Both the position numbers and the translations under genes were made by a program. The notes beneath the pieces are model-generated. The model was not told the origin of the DNA. It did no database searches and worked only from the letters and a program-made list of their open reading frames with translations. From positions 1 through 39,559 of the forward strand of contig NZ_BCWP01000032.1 in NCBI RefSeq assembly GCF_001592265.1: a stretch of 39,559 nucleotides of DNA, in the 5' to 3' direction. Position 1 is the stretch's first letter, and every line of letters starts with the position of its first letter. This stretch comes from Curvibacter delicatus NBRC 14919 (GTDB lineage Bacteria > Pseudomonadota > Gammaproteobacteria > Burkholderiales > Burkholderiaceae_C). Shown here one piece after another: positions 17,739 to 25,584 of the stretch.

Positions 17739-18737
17739 CTATCGCCCGATGTACGGAATATCGGAGCATGTCACGGGGACATCGTAGCCATTCGAATCGA
17801 GCAGCATTTCTACGGCCTGCTTGCGTTTCTCGCGGTCTTTATGCGGGCCGATGATGACTTGCTTGATGGGTAGTCGCGTCCGGTTTGTACTGTCGGCGGC
17901 ACGGGAAAAAAGATCCAGATATGGAATTGACACACCGTTCTTGATAAACGCCTTGGCTTCTCTCCGAATTCTCGCTTCGCCCAATTTTCGGGCCTCTTGC
18001 TCAAAAGCCTTTTTGGGGGGAATTGCGACGATTCGGATTTCCTTTTCTTCCCAGAATCCACGATGCTTATATGAACAAGATAACGCAGAGATGGCGTTAT
18101 ATGCATCATTGGCAGCATCTCCAATGTTCTGATTGAGTGAAAGTGACCGAATTGCCTGGCAAACCAGCTTCTCGTCTTTCTTAACATCGTCTGCGGCCGA
18201 GGGTTGTAGCGCCAGATCAATGCCGTGGTAGAACACCTCACGCAACAGCAGAACGTTGTAATAGTGTTGCCGATCCTCAGATGTCAGCAGCAGCTCGAGT
18301 TCCCTCGTGTCGAGGACGATCGCATATCCCCCATCACTTCCGTAGCCGCGCCATTGACTCAGAAGGCCGGATTTGCGTGCGTAGTTGTCTTGCGGTGCAC
18401 TTAACGAGAAGATGTAGGGATCGTTGAAGTTCAACGTAACTTTTCGTAGGGTACCAACATGAACTCTGGCTTCGTCGCTGACAACTTTTGGGGATCCGCC
18501 ATATTTCTCAATCGCATCCTTTTTTAGCTTTCCATCCTGTTCGAGCTCGGAAACAAGTCGATGAATCTCTTCCTCCGCAATACAGGGCAAGCGCTCGTCG
18601 AAAAAATGAGTCATCTCCTCAGCGTCATTCAGAAAGGCACCGTGTGTTGCCCAGAGAGAGTCTGACGACACGATGCCGGTAAGCCCTGCGGCAGTCGTGT
18701 AATGGAGGAGTTCGGGATAGACCTCGCTGACTTTCAT
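17739..18737 (-). CDS. DUF2971 domain protein, low-GC accessory gene
   Basis: A 332-residue protein of unknown reaction. DUF2971-type landmarks are ELLHYTTAAGLTGIVSSDSL (residues 9-28) followed by WATHGAFLNDAEEM, then YIFSLSAPQDNYA, LLSQWRGYGSDGGYAIVLD (about 126-144), HRGFWEEKEIRIVA (about 225-238) and the C-terminal IKQVIIGPHKD. The first motif recalls the H-[YF]-T / small-turn pattern of ADP-ribosyltransferase-like toxins such as DarT; that is a guess. Base composition is clearly lower in GC than all neighbours and codon choice differs, pointing to recent transfer. It stands alone between the LysR gene and a transporter. The ATG at 18737 is preferred over a TTG 15 nt upstream. No signal peptide or membrane helix is visible. 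Confidence 0.8.
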   Translation of the reverse strand: MKVSEVYPELLHYTTAAGLTGIVSSDSLWATHGAFLNDAEEMTHFFDERLPCIAEEEIHRLVSELEQDGKLKKDAIEKYGGSPKVVSDEARVHVGTLRKVTLNFNDPYIFSLSAPQDNYARKSGLLSQWRGYGSDGGYAIVLDTRELELLLTSEDRQHYYNVLLLREVFYHGIDLALQPSAADDVKKDEKLVCQAIRSLSLNQNIGDAANDAYNAISALSCSYKHRGFWEEKEIRIVAIPPKKAFEQEARKLGEARIRREAKAFIKNGVSIPYLDLFSRAADSTNRTRLPIKQVIIGPHKDREKRKQAVEMLLDSNGYDVPVTCSDIPYIGR

Positions 18738-18828
18738 CGCCTGCTGCGCCAATCTATGCGTTGAACGAAAAGATAGCAGACTGCCAGCCGAGTCTTAATT
18801 CCGGCGCTCATATGCTCTGATAACAATC

Positions 18829-20346
18829 TCACTTCGTCATGTAGCCCATCCACGGCCAGTAGGTAACGCCCAGCAGCAGTACCAACGCGTAGCCGATCAC
18901 GGTCAACACCAGGCCGGTGCGCACGAAGTCCTTCACCGTGAAGGTGTCGGTGCCGAAGGCCACCATGTTCTGCGGTGCGTTCACCGGCAGGATGAAACCG
19001 AAGCTGACCACGAACTGCAGCAGCATGGTCATGCCGACCAGGTTCAGCGGCGCGGCGTCAGGCGAGCCGGCGATCTGCTGCAGCACGCTGATCATGATCG
19101 GGATCATGGCCGAAGCCAGCGCGGTGGCGCTGGCAAAACCCAGGTGCACCACGATCAGGAACAGCGACAGCAGCGCCAGGATCATGAAGGCTGAAGCGCC
19201 GGCCAGGCCGAGGTTGGCAACAATGATGTTGGCCAGCCAAGCCGCCGCTTTGGTCTGCAGTAGCGCAGTGCCCAGGCTGATGCCGGTGCCGAACAGCACG
19301 ATGGTGCCCCATGGAATCTTCGATTGCGCCTGCTTCCAGCCCATCACGCCAATGCCGGGCGTGAACATCAGTGCGATGGCAGCGATGGTGGTGGACGAAG
19401 TGTCAAACGGGTGCAACACCTTCTCGGTGGCCCAGAAACCGAGCAAGGCCAGCATGATGAACAACAGCTTTTTCTCGTTGAAGCTCATCGGGCCCAACTC
19501 GTGCAGGGCCTGGCGGATGGTTTCCTTGCCGCCGGCGATCTCCTCCGTTTCCGGCGGCATCATCTTGATCATCACGAAGTAGAGCGCGATCGACATCAGG
19601 ATCGACCACGGTGCGGCAGCCACCAGCCAGTCGCCCCAGGTGATGGTGGTCTTGAAGGTCTTTTCGATGAAACCGATGGCCACCATGTTCTGCGCCGCGG
19701 CGGTTTTCACGCCCACATTCCAGATAGACGCCGCCTGCGCGGTGGCGATCATCAGCATGCCGGCAAAACGCGAGCGTTTGTCAACGCCGAAAGCCAGGAT
19801 GATGCCCATGATGATGGGCACCAGGCAGGCCACGCGCGCCGTGGTGGACGGCACCAGAAAGGACAGCACGATGCCGACCAGGATGGCGCCGATCAGCACG
19901 CGGTTGGTCCGCGCGCCGACCTTGGACAGGATGAACAGGGCGATGCGTTTGTCCAACCCGGTGATGGTCATGGCCGCCGACAGGAAACAAGCTGCTGCCA
20001 CCAGCGCCAGCGCGGTGTTGGCAAAACCGCCCATGGCCAGCGTGAGCGCCGGGCCGGTGCCGAGCACCGCCTCCGGCTTGGCGGCGTTGGGCGCCATGCC
20101 GAGCATGAAGGCCATGAGCGCGGTGATCAGCACGGCGCTGATGGCGTAGTCCACCGCCTCGGTGGCCCACAGGATGACGGAGAACAGCAGCAGCGCCAGC
20201 ATGATCTGGCCGGCCACGGGCAGTCCTTGGGGGGTGGGTAGCAGCATGACAGCGATCAGTGCCAGAAAGGCAGCGATCAATCCGATCACGTTCACGGACT
20301 CGTGCGAGCCACTGGGTGCGACGTTCGCAGCGGGGTTGGTTGCCAT
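18829..20346 (-). CDS. DASS/SLC13 family anion (dicarboxylate) transporter
   Basis: A 505-residue inner-membrane protein with about 12 hydrophobic segments. The family landmarks are FLVPSTTARVACLVPIIMGI in the first half and SFGFILPVNAPQNMVAFG in the second, matching the paired Ser-Asn-Thr-like substrate and sodium sites of the divalent anion:sodium symporters. The substrate could be a di- or tricarboxylate, or sulfate. I chose the ATG at 20346 (MATNPAANV) because AGGAAGGA lies just upstream; a longer frame adds 12 unlikely residues. It is transcribed alone, divergent from the glycine-zipper gene. Confidence 0.9.
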   Translation of the reverse strand: MATNPAANVAPSGSHESVNVIGLIAAFLALIAVMLLPTPQGLPVAGQIMLALLLFSVILWATEAVDYAISAVLITALMAFMLGMAPNAAKPEAVLGTGPALTLAMGGFANTALALVAAACFLSAAMTITGLDKRIALFILSKVGARTNRVLIGAILVGIVLSFLVPSTTARVACLVPIIMGIILAFGVDKRSRFAGMLMIATAQAASIWNVGVKTAAAQNMVAIGFIEKTFKTTITWGDWLVAAAPWSILMSIALYFVMIKMMPPETEEIAGGKETIRQALHELGPMSFNEKKLLFIMLALLGFWATEKVLHPFDTSSTTIAAIALMFTPGIGVMGWKQAQSKIPWGTIVLFGTGISLGTALLQTKAAAWLANIIVANLGLAGASAFMILALLSLFLIVVHLGFASATALASAMIPIMISVLQQIAGSPDAAPLNLVGMTMLLQFVVSFGFILPVNAPQNMVAFGTDTFTVKDFVRTGLVLTVIGYALVLLLGVTYWPWMGYMTK

Positions 20347-20429
20347 GTCGGTTCCTTCCTTGTTCGTTGTACGCCGGACCATGTTACACGCCTGCCGTGA
20401 CGGACTGTAGTGTCTGTGTGCGTCTGTAA

Positions 20430-20451
20430 CAAGCCCGCCGTTTCGGGCTTG
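20430..20451. other. 8-bp hairpin in the divergent intergenic region 20347-20501
   Basis: Perfect stem CAAGCCCG / CGGGCTTG with a 6-nt loop, inside the 155-bp gap between the DASS transporter and the glycine-zipper gene. It has no T-run. It may shape the leader of the plus-strand gene. No clear promoter boxes were identified in the rest of this gap. Confidence 0.4.
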
Positions 20452-20501
20452 CGCCGACCTACACTGCCAACCCTTCCATCCCTGTTGATCTGACGAACCG
20501 A

Positions 20502-21020
20502 ATGAAAACTGTGAATCGTTCCATTTCCTCCCTTTCCTTCCGCACCTTCCTGGGGTCGGTGCTGCTGGTGGCCGGTGCCACCAGTCCGGCGTGGGCCGGT
20601 GATGGCGGCACGCTACTGGGCGGTGGCCTGGGCGCCGCTGCCGGTGCGGTCATCGGCCAGTCGGTGGGTGGCAAGAACGGCGCCATCGTCGGCGGTGCGG
20701 TCGGTGGTGCCACGGGCGCGGCGGTCAGCACCAAGGGCTCGGGCCAGAGTGGCGCCATGGTGGGCGGTGCGATTGGCGGCGGCGCCGGTGCCGCCGTGGG
20801 CCAGTCGGTCGGTGGTTCGACCGGCGCGATTGTGGGTGCCGGTCTCGGTGGTGCCGCCGGCTCCAGCCTGGGCAAGGGGGCCACACAACAGCCCAAGGCG
20901 GGGCAGGCCGGCTATTACGACGACGGTCACCACAAACATGGCAAGCACGGCAAACACAGCCGCTGCTTCGATGACCATCCCGGCCAAGGCCACGCCTACG
21001 GCAAGTACAAGGACTGCTGA
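20502..21020 (+). CDS. exported glycine-zipper protein with three 24-residue repeats and His/Lys-rich tail
   Basis: A 172-residue protein. A signal peptide (about 1-32, ending SPAWA) is followed by a Gly/Ala-rich region. Three tandem 24-residue units fill residues 48-71, 72-95 and 96-119, each with the pattern GA[VA][VI]x5-8 then GAIVGGAVGGA-like glycine zippers, as in outer-membrane glycine-zipper proteins that insert as helical hairpins. The tail (about 138-172) is rich in His, Lys, Asp, Gly and Tyr, with repeated HGKHGKH and two Cys, suggesting metal or polyanion binding. No partner gene is adjacent. A role in the envelope is inferred; the function is unknown. Confidence 0.8.
   Translation: MKTVNRSISSLSFRTFLGSVLLVAGATSPAWAGDGGTLLGGGLGAAAGAVIGQSVGGKNGAIVGGAVGGATGAAVSTKGSGQSGAMVGGAIGGGAGAAVGQSVGGSTGAIVGAGLGGAAGSSLGKGATQQPKAGQAGYYDDGHHKHGKHGKHSRCFDDHPGQGHAYGKYKDC
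20643..20858 (+). repeat. three tandem 72-bp coding repeats in the glycine-zipper gene
   Basis: The units encode residues 48-71, 72-95 and 96-119 of the glycine-zipper protein, at an exact 24-residue period. Units 1 and 3 are most alike (both contain GQSVGG and TGAIVG or NGAIVG); unit 2 has diverged (STKGSGQSGAMVGG). Confidence 0.75.
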
Positions 21021-21070
21021 GCGCGCCCGACACCCGGGCCGATGCGCGCTTGCGCCGGCCCTGGGTCAGT

Positions 21071-21853
21071 TCAACGACCGGGCCATTGCGCCTTGCGTTT
21101 TTCCTGGAAGGCCTTCTGGCCTTCCGCGGCATCCTCGGTCAAGGTGAAGAGGGCGATCTGGCTTTCGGTGAAAGCCATCGATTCCTCAAAGCTCATGGCC
21201 TCGATCTTTTTCATGGTGTACAGGCCGCGCCGGATGGCGGCCGGTGACTTGTCGAGCAGGCGATCGAGCAGCCACTGCAGCCGCGCATCGACATCGTCGT
21301 CGACATAGTTCACCAGGTCCAGCGCCAGTGCTTCGTTGGCCGTGATCGGTTCGCCGGTCAGGCACATCTCGGCCAGCTTGCGGCGCGGGATCAGGTGCTG
21401 CAGCACGCTCAGCACCTGGGCCGGGAACACGCCCACTTTCACTTCCGGCAGGCCGAAGACGGCATGGCGCGCCGCCACCGCCAGGTCGCACATGCTCAAG
21501 AGGCCCATGCCGCCGGCCATGCAGGCGCCGTTGACGCGTGCGATCAGCGGCACGTGGCTGGCCTTGGCGGCGCGCAGCACCTGCGCCACATGGCCGTGCG
21601 GCTCCGAGTAATCGGTGGTGAAGGCCTGGCTGGCCTGCAGGTCGGCACCGGCGCAAAAGGCCTTGTCGCCGGCGCCGGTGATGACGATGGCGCGGATGTC
21701 GCGCTGGCTCTGCGCCGCGCGGATGGCCTGCGCCATGGCCGCCAGCACGCCGTGGCTGACGGCATTGCGGCGTGCCTCGCGCTGGATGGTCAGCCACAGC
21801 ACCGGGCCGCGCTGCTCGCGCAGTAAATCGTCTTGGGGGGTGGTCTCGCTCAT
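21071..21853 (-). CDS. enoyl-CoA hydratase/isomerase family protein
   Basis: A 260-residue crotonase-fold protein. The oxyanion-hole segments are visible: AFCAGADLQASQAF (about 65-78) and NGACMAGGMGLLSMCDLAVA (about 108-127). FGLPEVKVGVFPAQV holds the second catalytic glutamate of classical hydratases. In the first glutamate's usual place (GGGCELAMMCD in rat crotonase) this protein reads AGGMGLLSMCD, so that residue is missing. Simple hydration may therefore be impaired, and an isomerase, hydrolase or decarboxylase role is possible. The start at 21853 follows GAGGAGA; the much longer open frame upstream is a compositional artefact. It is divergent from the Mla operon. Confidence 0.88.
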   Translation of the reverse strand: MSETTPQDDLLREQRGPVLWLTIQREARRNAVSHGVLAAMAQAIRAAQSQRDIRAIVITGAGDKAFCAGADLQASQAFTTDYSEPHGHVAQVLRAAKASHVPLIARVNGACMAGGMGLLSMCDLAVAARHAVFGLPEVKVGVFPAQVLSVLQHLIPRRKLAEMCLTGEPITANEALALDLVNYVDDDVDARLQWLLDRLLDKSPAAIRRGLYTMKKIEAMSFEESMAFTESQIALFTLTEDAAEGQKAFQEKRKAQWPGR

Positions 21854-21975
21854 GGGGTCTCCTCTGGCTCGCAGGCCGTGCCCGTATTGTGGCGGTGAAT
21901 TGGGACGACCCTGGCGGACCGGCTGGTGCCGGTTTCTGCATGTACCATCGAGTTCAAACAACGTTTTGCCGCTGC

Positions 21976-23112
21976 ATGCCCATGGACGACACCACGCCAC
22001 GCCTGATCCGGCAGTCCTTGCCGCAGGGGCGCTGCGCGCTGCTGCAAGGCCGGTGGGCCGCGGCCGCGCTGGCGGATGCGCGCGCTTGGGCGGCGCTGCA
22101 AGGCGAGTTGCGGGTGAGCCAGGCGGGGCCGAACGCAGTGCAGTGCTGGGACCTGCGCCAGCTGCAGTGGCTGGACCATACCGGCGCGCAACTGCTGTGG
22201 AACAGCTGGGGCCGGCAATGGCCGGCGCAGCTGGAGGCGTTGCCGGCACAGCGCGCCATGCTGGAGCGGGTGGCGCGCTACACGCAGGCGCCTCCGCCGC
22301 CGGAGCGCCTGACGGTCGGCCAGATTTTCCTGGGGCTGGGCGGGTTGGTCCTGCGAGTCCTGGACCATGCGCGCGGCCTGCTGCGCCTGGTGGGCCAGCT
22401 GCTGCTCGACATCCTGCACCTGCTGCGCCACCCGGGCCAGGGGCCGTGGCGCGACTTTTCGGGCCACCTGTACCACATCGGCGCCACCGCCCTGCCGATC
22501 ACGGCGCTGGTGGGTTTCCTGATCGGCGTGGTGCTGGCCTACCTGATCTCGCAACAGCTCAAGCTGTTTGGTGCCGACCCCTTCATCGTCAACATCCTGG
22601 GCATCTCCCTGATCCGTGAACTCGGTCCGGTGCTGGCGGCCATCCTGATCGCCGGGCGTTCCGGCTCGACCATCACGGCGCAGATCGGCGTGATGCGTGT
22701 GACCGAGGAGCTCGACGCCATGCGCGTGCTCGGCATTGCGCGCGGGTATCGGCTGGTGCTGCCGCGCGTGCTGGCGATGGCGCTGACCATGCCGCTGCTG
22801 TCGGTATGGACCACGCTGGCGGCCATGCTGGGCGGCATGCTGGCCGCCGACCTCGCGATGGGGGTGACGCCGTCCTACTTCCTCTCGACGCTGCCGGATG
22901 CGGTGAAGACCTCCAACCTCACGTTGGCGACGGCCAAGTCGGCGGTATTCGGCGTCTTCATCGCCCTGGTGGGCTGCCATTACGGTTTGCGCGTCAAGCC
23001 GAACACCGAGAGTCTGGGGCAGGGCACCACGGCCTCGGTGGTGACCTCGATCACGGTGGTGATCCTGGTCGATGCGCTGTTTGCGGTGGTGTTCAAGGAC
23101 GTCGGCATATGA
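21976..23112 (+). CDS. mlaE: MlaE-type ABC permease with N-terminal STAS domain
   Basis: A 378-residue permease of an MCE lipid transporter that moves phospholipids between inner-membrane and periplasmic carriers. The first ~100 residues (VQCWDLRQLQWLDHTGAQL) look like a STAS domain, so the separate MlaB subunit of E. coli seems fused here. The permease part (from ~120) has the MlaE hallmark LIRELGPVLAAILIAGRSGS and EELDAMRVLGI, with five to six helices. The start is uncertain: ATG at 21976 or 21982, neither with a strong ribosome site. It leads a four-gene operon: permease, ATPase, MCE protein, lipoprotein. Confidence 0.92.
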   Translation: MPMDDTTPRLIRQSLPQGRCALLQGRWAAAALADARAWAALQGELRVSQAGPNAVQCWDLRQLQWLDHTGAQLLWNSWGRQWPAQLEALPAQRAMLERVARYTQAPPPPERLTVGQIFLGLGGLVLRVLDHARGLLRLVGQLLLDILHLLRHPGQGPWRDFSGHLYHIGATALPITALVGFLIGVVLAYLISQQLKLFGADPFIVNILGISLIRELGPVLAAILIAGRSGSTITAQIGVMRVTEELDAMRVLGIARGYRLVLPRVLAMALTMPLLSVWTTLAAMLGGMLAADLAMGVTPSYFLSTLPDAVKTSNLTLATAKSAVFGVFIALVGCHYGLRVKPNTESLGQGTTASVVTSITVVILVDALFAVVFKDVGI

Positions 23113-23167
23113 GTCGCCGAATGACTTCCACGGTGAATGCCGCCGCGTGCCGCGCGGAGGGTGCCCG

Positions 23168-23971
23168 ATGAGCGAGGCGCGTGCCGGCACCCCGGTGGTG
23201 GACATCGAAAAACTGTCCTCGGTGTTTCGCACCGCGGGCCGGGAGTTCGTGGTGCACCGCGACCTGAACTTGCAGGTCCACGCCGGTGAGCTGATGTCCA
23301 TTGTCGGCGGCTCGGGCAGCGGCAAGACGGTGCTGCTGCGCCAGATGCTGGGCCTGGAGCGACCGCGCAGCGGGCGCGTCACGGTGATGGGCCGGTCGGC
23401 GGCGCACCTGGGCGAGCCGGGCGCGGCCAGCCGCGTGGGCATGCTGTTCCAGCGCGGCGCCCTGTTCTCGGCCTTCAGCGTGCTGGACAACATCGCGTTT
23501 CCGCTGCGTGAACTCGGCACCTTGCCGGACGATCTGGTGCGCGATGCCGCCCTGGTCAAACTGCAGATGGTCGGGCTCGACCCCTCGCAGGCGAACAAGA
23601 TGCCGGCCGATCTGTCGGGCGGCATGATCAAGCGCGTGGCGCTGGCACGTGCGCTGGTGATGGACCCGCCCTTGCTGCTGCTGGACGAGCCCACCGCCGG
23701 CCTGGACCCGGACAGCGCCGAAGCCTTTTGCCGCCTGTTGCGCTCGCTGCACCGTGAGCTGGGCCTGACGGTGGTGATGGTCACGCACGACCTGGACACC
23801 CTGTTCGAGCTCAGCACCCGTGTGGCGGTGCTGGCCGAGCACCGGGTGATTGTCAGCGGTGCGCCGCGTGAGGTGATGGCCTTCGACCATCCCTTCATCC
23901 GCGAATTCTTCCTCGGCGAACGGGGCCGGCGCGCCGTGGCCTTGTTGCACGAAACGCCGCCCGCCGTGTAA
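23168..23971 (+). CDS. mlaF: MlaF-type ABC transporter ATPase
   Basis: A 267-residue cytoplasmic ATPase that powers the MCE transporter. Walker A GGSGSGKT (residues 47-54), the Q-loop MLFQRGALFS, signature LSGGM in ADLSGGMIKRVALARAL, Walker B LLLLDEPTAGLDP and the H-loop VMVTHDLD are complete. The MlaF-type LFSAFSVLDNIAFPLRE is typical. The ATG at 23168 follows GGAGGG; an upstream in-frame start would overlap mlaE. It lies 55 nt after the permease and 22 nt before mlaD. Confidence 0.95.
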   Translation: MSEARAGTPVVDIEKLSSVFRTAGREFVVHRDLNLQVHAGELMSIVGGSGSGKTVLLRQMLGLERPRSGRVTVMGRSAAHLGEPGAASRVGMLFQRGALFSAFSVLDNIAFPLRELGTLPDDLVRDAALVKLQMVGLDPSQANKMPADLSGGMIKRVALARALVMDPPLLLLDEPTAGLDPDSAEAFCRLLRSLHRELGLTVVMVTHDLDTLFELSTRVAVLAEHRVIVSGAPREVMAFDHPFIREFFLGERGRRAVALLHETPPAV

Positions 23972-23993
23972 AAAGCGAGCTTGAAAGAACTTT

Positions 23994-24902
23994 ATGGAAA
24001 ACAAAGCCCATGCCATAGCCGCCGGAGCCTTCGTGCTGCTGCTCTCCGCCCTGCTGGTGGCGCTGGCCGTCTGGCTCACGCGGGAATCCGGCGAGTGGCT
24101 GACCTATGACGTCACTACCGACGATCCGGTGACCGGCTTGCAGCAACAGGCCTCGGTACGCTTTCGCGGCGTCAAGGTCGGCAAGGTGGCAGACATCAGC
24201 TTTGATCCGCAGGTGCCGGGCAATGTGCTGGTGCGCATCGCAGTGGCGGCCGACACACCGGTCACCCGCTCGACCTTCGCCACACTCGGTTTCCAGGGCG
24301 TGACCGGCATTGCCTTCGTGCAGCTCGACGACACCGGCCAGGTGAAGGAGCGGCTGCCCACCAGCGACGAGCAACCGGCCCGCATCCCGATGCGACTGGG
24401 GCTGGTGGGGCAGCTGTCGGAGCAGAGCGGCCGCATCCTGGCCCAGCTGGAAGAAACCAGCCGCCGTATCAACCAGCTGCTGGCCAGCGAGAACCAGAAG
24501 ACGCTGGTCACCAGCATCGACGCCATCGGGCAGGCGGCTGCCAGCCTGCCGCCGGTGATGAAAGAGGCCGGCACGGCGCTGCAGTCCTTGCGCACTGCGG
24601 CCGGCAGCGTGGCCGGCAGTGCCGACGAAGTGAAGAAAACAGTGACCGAATACGGCCGCCTGGCACAGCGTCTGCAGCAGCCCGGTGGCGCGCTGGACCA
24701 GCTGTCGCAGGAGAGTGACATCCTGCCGCGCCTGAGCCGGACCCTGGACGAGACCGGTCATGCCGCCCGCCAGGTGCGGCGTGTGGCCGGCACGCTGCAG
24801 GACAACCCGCAGGCCCTGCTGCTGGGGTCGGGGCTGGCCTTGCCCGGGCCCGGTGAGCCAGGGTTCGTCATACCGTTGGTGACGCAGGGAGAGAGGCCAT
24901 GA
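23994..24902 (+). CDS. mlaD: MlaD-type MCE domain protein
   Basis: A 302-residue periplasmic lipid-binding ring subunit anchored in the inner membrane. There is one N-terminal helix (about 8-29, AAGAFVLLLSALLVALAVWL), then the MCE domain (about 38-115: ASVRFRGVKVGKVADISFD, GFQGVTGIAFVQL), then a long helical tail (about 135-270). The tail is unlike short E. coli MlaD and closer to the longer MCE proteins that build tunnels. The stop overlaps the next gene by four bases (ATGA), a sign of translational coupling. Confidence 0.93.
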   Translation: MENKAHAIAAGAFVLLLSALLVALAVWLTRESGEWLTYDVTTDDPVTGLQQQASVRFRGVKVGKVADISFDPQVPGNVLVRIAVAADTPVTRSTFATLGFQGVTGIAFVQLDDTGQVKERLPTSDEQPARIPMRLGLVGQLSEQSGRILAQLEETSRRINQLLASENQKTLVTSIDAIGQAAASLPPVMKEAGTALQSLRTAAGSVAGSADEVKKTVTEYGRLAQRLQQPGGALDQLSQESDILPRLSRTLDETGHAARQVRRVAGTLQDNPQALLLGSGLALPGPGEPGFVIPLVTQGERP

Positions 24903-25540
24903 GGATTGCTATGAATTTGAGAGCTGCTGGCGCTGGTTGGATGAGGCCTCTGGCCATTTTTTTCTTGACATCGGCGGCCCTGCTGGCTGGCTGTGCGCTG
25001 CCCCAGCGCGGGCCCAGCCCGCTGCTGTACGACTTCGGTGTCCGTCCGTCGTCCGGCACCGCTACGGCAACGGCTGCGGCCTTGCCGGCGCTGGCGATCA
25101 CGGCGCAAGCCACACCAGCACTCGACGGCAATGCCATGCTCTACCGCCTGGCCTATGCCAACGAGCAGCAACTGCGGGCCTACACCCAGGCGCGCTGGGC
25201 CATGTCGCCGGCCGAGCTGGTGCAGCAGCGCCTGCGCGAGGGCTTGAGCGGCCAGTTCACGGTGCTGCGCCCGGGCGAAGACGCGCAGCGTGTGCTGCAA
25301 CTGGAGCTGGAAGAGTTCAGCCAGGTGTTTGATGCCGCCGACAAGAGCAGCGGCTTGCTGCGCCTGCGTGCCACCGTGCGCCAGCGCCTGCCGTCGGGCG
25401 AGCGCATGATGGCGCAACGCACGGTGGTGGTGAAGCGGCCAGCGCCGAGTGCCGATGCGGCGGGTGGCGTGCGCGCCCTGAGCGCCGCCACCGATGCCAC
25501 GGTGGACGAGCTGGCGCAGTGGCTGCGGCAGTGGCGCTGA
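24899..25540 (+). CDS. ABC-type transport auxiliary lipoprotein
   Basis: A 213-residue lipoprotein of the family that accompanies MCE transporters (PqiC-like, often called ABC-type transport auxiliary component). A lipobox LLAGC puts the acylated Cys at residue 32. The mature part has LPQRGPSPLLYDFGVRP, and RLAYANEQQLRAYTQARWAM fits the family. It probably sits in the outer membrane and docks the MCE assembly. Residues ~2-22, the positively charged and hydrophobic part of the signal peptide, are encoded by copy B of the dispersed element, so the start of this gene looks rebuilt from repeat DNA. It overlaps mlaD by four bases and ends the operon. Confidence 0.87.
   Translation: MRIAMNLRAAGAGWMRPLAIFFLTSAALLAGCALPQRGPSPLLYDFGVRPSSGTATATAAALPALAITAQATPALDGNAMLYRLAYANEQQLRAYTQARWAMSPAELVQQRLREGLSGQFTVLRPGEDAQRVLQLELEEFSQVFDAADKSSGLLRLRATVRQRLPSGERMMAQRTVVVKRPAPSADAAGGVRALSAATDATVDELAQWLRQWR
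24904..24965. repeat. degenerate ~60-bp dispersed element, copy B (signal peptide of lipoprotein)
   Basis: Begins GATTGCTATG and contains GAGCTGCTGGCGCTGG and GAGGCCTC, then a T-rich end. It aligns gap-free with copy A (about 40 of 62 identical). It starts 5 nt after the A of the lipoprotein ATG and codes for most of its n- and h-regions. Confidence 0.7.
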
Positions 25541-25565
25541 CGCTGACGCTGCAGTGACGCCGTAG

Positions 25566-25584
25566 CGCCGGCATCAGACCGGCG
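25566..25584. terminator. short hairpin between convergent genes
   Basis: CGCCGG (25566-25571) and CCGGCG (25579-25584) form a 6-bp stem with a 7-nt loop, in the 44-bp gap between the lipoprotein gene and the convergent MaoC gene. No T-run, so it is at best a weak or Rho-assisted bidirectional stop. Confidence 0.35.

Noticed and set aside
17726-17755. Inverted repeat CGTACAT / ATGTACG at the DUF2971 stop
   Set aside because: 7-bp stem with 15-nt loop and no T-run; too weak to call a terminator.
17690-18800. Attachment-site-like direct repeats flanking the DUF2971 gene
   Set aside because: Only a 7-bp match (ACTGCCA) was seen on both sides, expected by chance; no integrase or tRNA nearby.
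21854-23898. Long upstream extension and minus-strand open frames over the Mla operon
   Set aside because: These are antisense to mlaE and mlaF; a good ribosome site supports the crotonase start at 21853.
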